DNA of 64,000 nucleotides from Sphingobacterium sp. B16(2022) (GTDB lineage: Bacteria > Bacteroidota > Bacteroidia > Sphingobacteriales > Sphingobacteriaceae). How positions within the stretch are numbered: the stretch's first letter is position 1; the number at the start of each line of letters is the position of its first letter. Shown here in pieces: positions 59,380 to 64,000 of this stretch. The stretch is taken from the NCBI RefSeq assembly GCF_012030425.1, contig NZ_JAAUVN010000003.1:248001-312000 (forward strand). The letters run 5' to 3'. The translations under genes and the position numbers were made by a program. The notes beneath the pieces were generated by a model. It made no database searches. It was not told the DNA's origin and saw only the letters and a program-made list of their open reading frames with translations.

Positions 59380-60342
59380 ATGGCTTTAGTTAATATACCG
59401 AGACTTGACTTGTTAAACTTTACTGAGGGGAATTCAGAACAGCGCGGTCAATTTATCCAAGACATTGGAAAAGCTTTTAACGAAACTGGTTTCGTTACTA
59501 TTGCTAATCATGGTCTATCAAAAGAACTAATAGACGAATTGTATCAAATCGTACCCGCATTCTTCTCATTACCGACAGAAACAAAATTGAAATATGAGTT
59601 TCCTGAACTTGCCGGACAAAGAGGGTATACAACAAAAGGTCGCGAAAAAGCAAAAGATTCCACAACTCCAGATTTGAAAGAATTTTGGCAAAGAGGACAA
59701 ACAATCGTTGGTGAAGAATATAGTAAAACTGATTTTCCTGATAATCCGGAAGTTGCCGAATTACCCCGATTCAGTGAAATCACCGCCGAAGTATATAAAA
59801 AACTAGAAGACACTGGTCGTGAATTATTAAAAGCAATTGCAACTTATTTGGAGCTAGAAGAAGATTATTTCGAAAAATTCGTTATCAACGGTAACTCTAT
59901 TTTACGTGCAATCCATTACTTTCCGATCCAAAATCCTGATGAATTAGCACCTGATGCTGTTCGTGCCGGAGCACACGAAGATATCAATTTAATTACTTTA
60001 TTAATTGGAGCGAGTGCTGACGGTCTTGAGGTTATGACAAAAGACGGTGAATGGTTTCCTATTAAAGCTAAAGGTGAAGATATCGTTATCAATGTTGGTG
60101 ACATGTTGCAGCGCTTAACAAATAATAAATTAAAATCAACTACACACCGTGTCGTTAATCCACCGCGTGAATTAATGGGTAATTCTCGTTTTTCTATTCC
60201 TTTCTTCTTACACCCTAAAGCATCAATGAGCTTAGCTTGTTTAGATTCTTGCATTAGCGAAACCTATCCAAAAGCTTATCCTGATTATACTGCAGGTGAA
60301 TATTTAGATGAACGTTTGAGAGAGATCGGTTTGAAGATGTAA
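59380..60342 (+). CDS. Isopenicillin N synthase family 2-oxoglutarate/Fe(II) oxygenase
   Basis: A soluble 320 aa non-haem iron dioxygenase. The N-terminal DIOX_N part (IPRLDLLNFTEGNSEQRGQFIQDIGKAFNETGFVTIANHGLSKELIDELYQIVPAFFSLP) is followed by the jelly-roll core with iron ligands His and Asp in AHEDINLITLLIGA, the distal His in TTHRVVNPPRE and the R-x-S motif in RFSIPFFLHP that binds the co-substrate carboxylate. The real substrate is unknown; penicillin synthesis should not be inferred. It is monocistronic, closed by a strong terminator, and divergent from marR. Confidence 0.93.
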   Translation: MALVNIPRLDLLNFTEGNSEQRGQFIQDIGKAFNETGFVTIANHGLSKELIDELYQIVPAFFSLPTETKLKYEFPELAGQRGYTTKGREKAKDSTTPDLKEFWQRGQTIVGEEYSKTDFPDNPEVAELPRFSEITAEVYKKLEDTGRELLKAIATYLELEEDYFEKFVINGNSILRAIHYFPIQNPDELAPDAVRAGAHEDINLITLLIGASADGLEVMTKDGEWFPIKAKGEDIVINVGDMLQRLTNNKLKSTTHRVVNPPRELMGNSRFSIPFFLHPKASMSLACLDSCISETYPKAYPDYTAGEYLDERLREIGLKM

Positions 60343-60397
60343 GTATTTTTTATAAAAAAGAAGACCAACCTTTCAAACAAACTGTTTATTAGAAAAC

Positions 60398-60433
60398 AAA
60401 AATGGCCTGTTAAAAATTTAACAGGCCATTTTT
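60398..60433. terminator. Bidirectional terminator with 17-bp stem
   Basis: AAAAATGGCCTGTTAAA (60398-60414) pairs with TTTAACAGGCCATTTTT (60417-60433) around a 2-nt loop. It lies between the oxygenase gene and the converging outer-membrane protein gene. Confidence 0.93.
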
Positions 60434-60504
60434 AATTTTTAACATCATTAAAATCTTGATTTCCCTTTTGACAATGATCAATCAGGAAATCCATATTAAT
60501 CTGT

Positions 60505-61281
60505 TTAAAAAGAATAACCAAAACCTACGTTGAGGTAAATATTATGCATACTGAAATCGATAGAATTGAAATCTTTTTCTAAAATATTATTGAAGCCATA
60601 TGTAAGGTCTGTCAATAATTTAAAATGTTTATTCATTTTCCATTCTGCTCCAAGTTGAGTACCCCATTGAAATTTCCGAACATTGTCCGAGAAATCATAT
60701 GCAGCTTGACTTCCGTCTTCAAACGATATTTTTGTTCCTGTTGGTGTATTTTGCCTTAAATAGCCATCCGATACATATCCATCAAATGTATTGTCAATCA
60801 ATCTTGAAAAATAGAGACCTCCATATAAATTCCATTTATCCGAAAGTTTATAAACAGCCAAAACAGGTATAGTAAAATATGTATTACTCACATTTGTCTG
60901 TACTTTTCCTGTATAGTAACCTCTAACTTTTGAATTATCCTTAACCACTTCTGTTAGATAGTTCTTGACGCGGGCATTGGTCTTCATTCCTTTTTCTTCA
61001 AAACGAAGCCCTAATCGCACTCCCCATTTTCCATTTTCATGTATCCATTTAGTAGCGTTTGCTTCTAAACCAAAACTAAACCCGGGATTAAAACTTTCAA
61101 TCTTTCTTATTTCACGAGGCATACCTAATGGACTACTGCCCCCTATACTAAATTGCGCTTGCACTGCGTAATCAATATTTGTATCAAAAAAATTTGTGTT
61201 ACTGTTAACTGTACTGTCTTGCGCCTGGGCATATTGGGTAACCATTAAACAAATAGCTACAACATATAGTATTCTGTTCAT
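60505..61281 (-). CDS. Outer-membrane beta-barrel protein
   Basis: A 258 aa exported barrel of the small PorT/OMP_b-brl_2-like type. Signal peptide MNRILYVVAICLMVTQYAQAQ; then alternating aromatic strands (PGFSFGLEANATKWIHENGKWGVRLGLRFEEKGM, YFTIPVLAVYKLSDKWNLYGGLYFSRL, QWGTQLGAEWKMNKHFKLLTDLTYGFNNIL) and a final strand NIYLNVGFGYSF with C-terminal Phe, the BAM signal. An in-frame ATG at 61311 overlaps the TAA of the upstream lipoprotein gene by one base (TAATG), so the two may be translationally coupled and 61311 could be an alternative start. Confidence 0.85.
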   Translation of the reverse strand: MNRILYVVAICLMVTQYAQAQDSTVNSNTNFFDTNIDYAVQAQFSIGGSSPLGMPREIRKIESFNPGFSFGLEANATKWIHENGKWGVRLGLRFEEKGMKTNARVKNYLTEVVKDNSKVRGYYTGKVQTNVSNTYFTIPVLAVYKLSDKWNLYGGLYFSRLIDNTFDGYVSDGYLRQNTPTGTKISFEDGSQAAYDFSDNVRKFQWGTQLGAEWKMNKHFKLLTDLTYGFNNILEKDFNSIDFSMHNIYLNVGFGYSF

Positions 61282-61310
61282 TACAATAGTTTTATTATTT
61301 ATATTCATCA

Positions 61311-62453
61311 TTATTTTTTTTGACCTGTAACAAGCTCTACCTCATCAATAAATAAAGTACTTCCTACAGCACCATTAAAAATATCTCCTTCTTTACTTGA
61401 ACTGAATACTATGGTATACATATATTCTTTAGCTGGATCAAAAGATTTACCATTCACAAAAGAAAAAGGAACATTAAATGCTGTCCATTTATCAGTTTCA
61501 ATTTGTTCTTTTGTTCCAATTCTAGCAACACTAACGATCCGAGAATCTTTAAAGGCATGTGTACCTGTTAAGAAATTTTTATTTAAATCAGCTGATTTTT
61601 CAAATAAAATTGCATATCCATCCCACGTATCTTTAGTGAGCTGTGATGGTTTTGTATTATCTACAAATTTTTCACCGGCTTTATATTTAAAGAAACCTTT
61701 TAATGCTACCGGAGCAGTATCATTGTTGTACGAGATACCAAATCGAGTAGAATTAACAGTAGGAAAAGTAAGCCTGAACTCCCCAACAAACAGATTACCC
61801 GCAGCCAATGGCGAACCGAACATCCCGCCTAATGGACCGGTATCTTTCGTCATTAATTTAGCAGCATTACCAAGATAACCGTCTGTTACTTGCGAAGTTG
61901 GATAGAAAGATGGTATTAAATCTTTATCCTCTCCCACTAATGTACCAGCAAGAATATTATATCCCTCATTTGCTGTTTCCCAAATAATATTTTTCTGACC
62001 GCCTGCTGTTAATTCAAAAAACTGATGGTAATGACCTACAGGATTATCTGTATCAACAACTTGTGCATTTTCAAATGCACCATAAAAATTAGCGCCTTCG
62101 TCAACTACAAATGAGACTGTATAAGTCTTTGACCATGCACCATCTTGAGAAGTTACCGTATATTTTTGAGGTTGTGAAAAATCAAGTTCGGTACCACTTT
62201 TTGGCAAGATAGTCGCTCCTGGTGTCAACACAAACTCAGGCGTATGTACGTAACTACCAGAAAAGCGTTTTAGTTTAAAAATAATCGTATTATTACCTAT
62301 AGAAGGTGCTGTACTAAGTGCTAAATCTCCATTCAGAATACTCGCCTGTTCAATATCAGCTTCTGTATTCAATGCCTCTTCTTTAATACAGCCATTTAAT
62401 CCAAAAAACAGCATAATACAAATCATAAACGATAGAATTCGTTTTTGTTCCAT
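61311..62453 (-). CDS. PCMD-domain lipoprotein
   Basis: A 380 aa outer-membrane lipoprotein with signal ending GLNGC (Cys22). Residues 25-120 are a short helical segment plus an Ig-like module (LFFKLKRF...VLTPGATILPKSGTELDFSQPQKYTVTSQDGAWSKTYTV). The main part is the putative carbohydrate metabolism domain (PCMD): NFYGAFENAQVVDTD...YHQFFELTAGGQKNIIWETANEGYNILAG..., FVGEFRLTF, LKGFFKYKAGEKFVD, KDTWDGYAILFEKS, and the end GSTLFIDEVELVTG, a carbohydrate-binding-like jelly roll. Probably binds a glycan at the surface, together with the barrel encoded just downstream. Its role has not been shown. Confidence 0.83.
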   Translation of the reverse strand: MEQKRILSFMICIMLFFGLNGCIKEEALNTEADIEQASILNGDLALSTAPSIGNNTIIFKLKRFSGSYVHTPEFVLTPGATILPKSGTELDFSQPQKYTVTSQDGAWSKTYTVSFVVDEGANFYGAFENAQVVDTDNPVGHYHQFFELTAGGQKNIIWETANEGYNILAGTLVGEDKDLIPSFYPTSQVTDGYLGNAAKLMTKDTGPLGGMFGSPLAAGNLFVGEFRLTFPTVNSTRFGISYNNDTAPVALKGFFKYKAGEKFVDNTKPSQLTKDTWDGYAILFEKSADLNKNFLTGTHAFKDSRIVSVARIGTKEQIETDKWTAFNVPFSFVNGKSFDPAKEYMYTIVFSSSKEGDIFNGAVGSTLFIDEVELVTGQKK

Positions 62454-62509
62454 AATAAATTAATATTTAATGTAAAATATCGTTAATTGTGAGAATTATT
62501 AACGTGGCG

Positions 62510-62517
62510 CAAAGTTA
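62510..62517 (-). promoter_or_regulatory. TAnnTTTG -7-like element of PCMD lipoprotein gene
   Basis: Minus-strand TAACTTTG, 57 bp before the ATG. A TTG lies upstream, but with a shorter spacing than normal. Confidence 0.45.
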
Positions 62518-62603
62518 AGATTGTTGGGGTAACAACTTAAATTTCGTGGAGAAAAAAGACCTTTGTCTCTAAAACTTGACAATTAAAGGAAATTCAACTG
62601 TTA

Positions 62604-62957
62604 TTAAAGATTTTCTTTTATTTTTTTAGGCAATGATGCAAATACAAGATCATAACTATGATCAATTAATTCCAATAACTTTTGGTCTGTTAATTCACGA
62701 TTTGCATGAACTGTATTCCAATGTTTCTTATTCATATGATAACCTGGAAAAACTGTCTGCAGAAATTCCTGTCTCAAACTAATAGCATACTCTGGATCAC
62801 ACTTAACATTAAAAGATAGTCCCTCCAATTGATCTAACCCAACTAATAGAAAAACTTTAGAAGCAACTTTAAAAACCAGTGTATCAGGACCAAATGGAAG
62901 TTCTTCTGTTACTGCATTTTTTGCTATGCAATAATCGCGTAATTCTTCGATATTCAT
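62604..62957 (-). CDS. MmcQ/YjbR family protein
   Basis: A 117 aa cytoplasmic protein of the MmcQ/YjbR family, which has a CyaY-like fold proposed to bind DNA. Conserved parts are MNIEELRDYCIAKNAVTEELPFGPDTLVFKVASKVFLLVGLDQLEGLSFNVKCDPEYAISLRQEF and GYHMNKKHWNTVHANRELTDQKLLELIDHSYDLVFASLPKK. It is a single gene with no clear partner. The DNA-binding name comes from the fold, not from shown activity. Confidence 0.92.
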   Translation of the reverse strand: MNIEELRDYCIAKNAVTEELPFGPDTLVFKVASKVFLLVGLDQLEGLSFNVKCDPEYAISLRQEFLQTVFPGYHMNKKHWNTVHANRELTDQKLLELIDHSYDLVFASLPKKIKENL

Positions 62958-63117
62958 GTTTGGATTTTTTCTGAAAGTTAAGAAATAATTATTATTTTAC
63001 CCAATGTACAGCCTGCTGATAAAGATTATAAAAAAACAAAAAATGTTAATTATTGTAAATAATGCTCTGTTTTTATAACATTCTGATTACACAAATATTA
63101 AGAACCGGTTAATATTC

Positions 63118-63125
63118 TATATTTG
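63118..63125 (+). promoter_or_regulatory. TAnnTTTG -7-like element upstream of the last gene
   Basis: TATATTTG, 26 bp before ATG 63152, in the 194-bp divergent spacer with the YjbR gene. Confidence 0.45.
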
Positions 63126-63151
63126 ACACATAACTTCACCTAAATAGCATT

Positions 63152-64000
63152 ATGAACAGGATATTTTTCCTCCTATTATTTTTTTGCACATCATTAAGTT
63201 ACGCACAAACTTCTATTAAGGGTAAGGTTATAGATCGAGGCGAAAACAAGCCCCTTTTCAATGCTTCAGTAATCTTACTTACGGCACAAGATTCTATTTT
63301 GAAAGTATTTACACGCACAAACGAGGAAGGTAGTTTCAATATTCAACCCCCAGAAAAAGGTGCTTATCGCGTACTTGTGACTTATCCAAAATTTGAACTA
63401 TACAGTGACATTATAAATGTAGAAGATAGCAAGATTGATTTACATGATATTAAGATAAGTTCACGAGCCAATGTTCTTGAAGAGGTTGTTATTACGCAAA
63501 AACTACCAATAAAAATTAAAGGTGACACAATAGAATATAATGCCGGTAGTTTTGAAACTGAAAAAAATGCAAAATTGGAAGACCTTCTCCGAAGGTTACC
63601 CGGTATGACTGTATCTTCGGACGGAACTATTACTGCTCAGGGGAAAACAGTTTCAAAGGTATTGATAGATGGTGAAGAATTTTTTGGTTATGATCCTAAA
63701 ATTGCGATTCGCAATGTTAGAGCAGATGCTATTGACAAAGTACAGGTATACGAGAAAAAATCTGATGAAGCTGAATTAACGGGAGTGGATGACGGCGTAC
63801 GTATCAAAACGGTTAATGTGGTGCTTAAAGAAGAAGCTAGAAAAGGTATTTTCGGAAATGCGAATGCTACAATTGGTACTAAACATTTATTTGACGCGGG
63901 TTTATTTGCCGCTAAATTCAATCGTTCTGAACGTATAGGACTAACCGGAAACTGGAACAATATGGGAGGGGGAAATGATTCAAGGATCCGTTCCAATGCC
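63152..64000 (+). CDS. Outer-membrane protein with carboxypeptidase-regulatory and plug domains (3' end missing)
   Basis: The frame is open from ATG 63152 to the window edge (283 codons). Signal peptide MNRIFFLLLFFCTSLSYAQ; carboxypeptidase D regulatory-like domain (IKGKVIDRGENKPLFNASVILLTAQDSILKVFTRTNEEGSFNI...); then a plug-like segment (VLEEVVITQKLPIKIKGDTIEYNAGSFETEKNAKLEDLLRRLPGMTVSSDGTITAQGKTVSKVLIDGEEFFGYDPKIAIRNVRADAIDKVQVYEKKS) and the first barrel strands (GIFGNANATIGT). This matches the Bacteroidota outer-membrane beta-barrel/TonB-receptor-like family. No SusD gene can be seen because the window ends. Confidence 0.9.
   Translation, partial: MNRIFFLLLFFCTSLSYAQTSIKGKVIDRGENKPLFNASVILLTAQDSILKVFTRTNEEGSFNIQPPEKGAYRVLVTYPKFELYSDIINVEDSKIDLHDIKISSRANVLEEVVITQKLPIKIKGDTIEYNAGSFETEKNAKLEDLLRRLPGMTVSSDGTITAQGKTVSKVLIDGEEFFGYDPKIAIRNVRADAIDKVQVYEKKSDEAELTGVDDGVRIKTVNVVLKEEARKGIFGNANATIGTKHLFDAGLFAAKFNRSERIGLTGNWNNMGGGNDSRIRSNA

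Noticed and set aside
59380..60342. Beta-lactam biosynthesis gene (isopenicillin N synthase)
   Set aside because: The family name is broad; there is no peptide synthetase or other beta-lactam gene in the neighbourhood, so only a 2-oxoglutarate/Fe oxygenase-type function is supported.

Overview
The window looks like the chromosome of a member of the Bacteroidota, most likely Sphingobacteriaceae (Sphingobacterium or a close relative). DNA is AT-rich. Shine-Dalgarno sequences are rare, and TAnnTTTG motifs (the Bacteroidota -7 promoter element) lie just upstream of many genes. The gene content is typical of the phylum: TonB-receptor-like outer-membrane proteins with carboxypeptidase-regulatory domains, lipoproteins, a DUF3127 protein, a PCMD lipoprotein, a sulfhydrylase-type methionine enzyme and a four-helix-bundle (23S-IVS-type) protein. 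I saw no rRNA, tRNA, CRISPR array, insertion sequence or prophage. A peroxiredoxin is cut by the left edge and an outer-membrane protein by the right edge.

Layout. 0-2 kb: peroxiredoxin (partial) and glycyl-tRNA synthetase. 2-12 kb (minus strand): a secreted M64 peptidase with a lipoprotein, then a carbohydrate block with two alpha-L-fucosidases (GH29, GH95), a thioredoxin-fold lipoprotein lacking the CxxC, and an AraC regulator. 12-16 kb: catalase, a methionine/cysteine sulfhydrylase and thiol peroxidase. 16-24 kb: a FadL-type porin with a GDSL lipoprotein, an OsmC protein, a large outer-membrane protein divergent from a histidine kinase/response regulator pair, and a DUF2157-like membrane protein. 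25-34 kb: uvrA, then an apparent operon mutL - rhomboid - inactive rhomboid - endonuclease/phosphatase-fold protein, facing an S41 protease. 34-48 kb: fumC and many single housekeeping or envelope genes (MFS exporter, acyltransferase, DUF3127, RNA methyltransferase, HD hydrolase, GDPD, secreted EEP, DUF4197, peptidase T, nitroreductase). 48-52 kb: a sigma factor with a TonB-like membrane protein, a PutP symporter and a YeiH-type transporter. 52-59 kb (minus strand): a fatty-acid beta-oxidation locus (MarR, FadN-type fusion, thiolase, acyl-CoA dehydrogenase) with a four-helix-bundle gene and flanking inverted repeats wedged between two of its genes. 59-64 kb: a 2-oxoglutarate/Fe oxygenase-family protein, an outer-membrane barrel plus PCMD lipoprotein, a YjbR protein and the start of a further outer-membrane protein.

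Most of the window is ordinary chromosome. The points most worth a second look are the four-helix-bundle cassette at 55.7-56.2 kb, three perfect inverted repeats in promoter or intergenic regions (katA, uvrA-mutL, putP), the catalytically dead rhomboid, the degenerate thioredoxin, and promoter motifs that almost touch several start codons.
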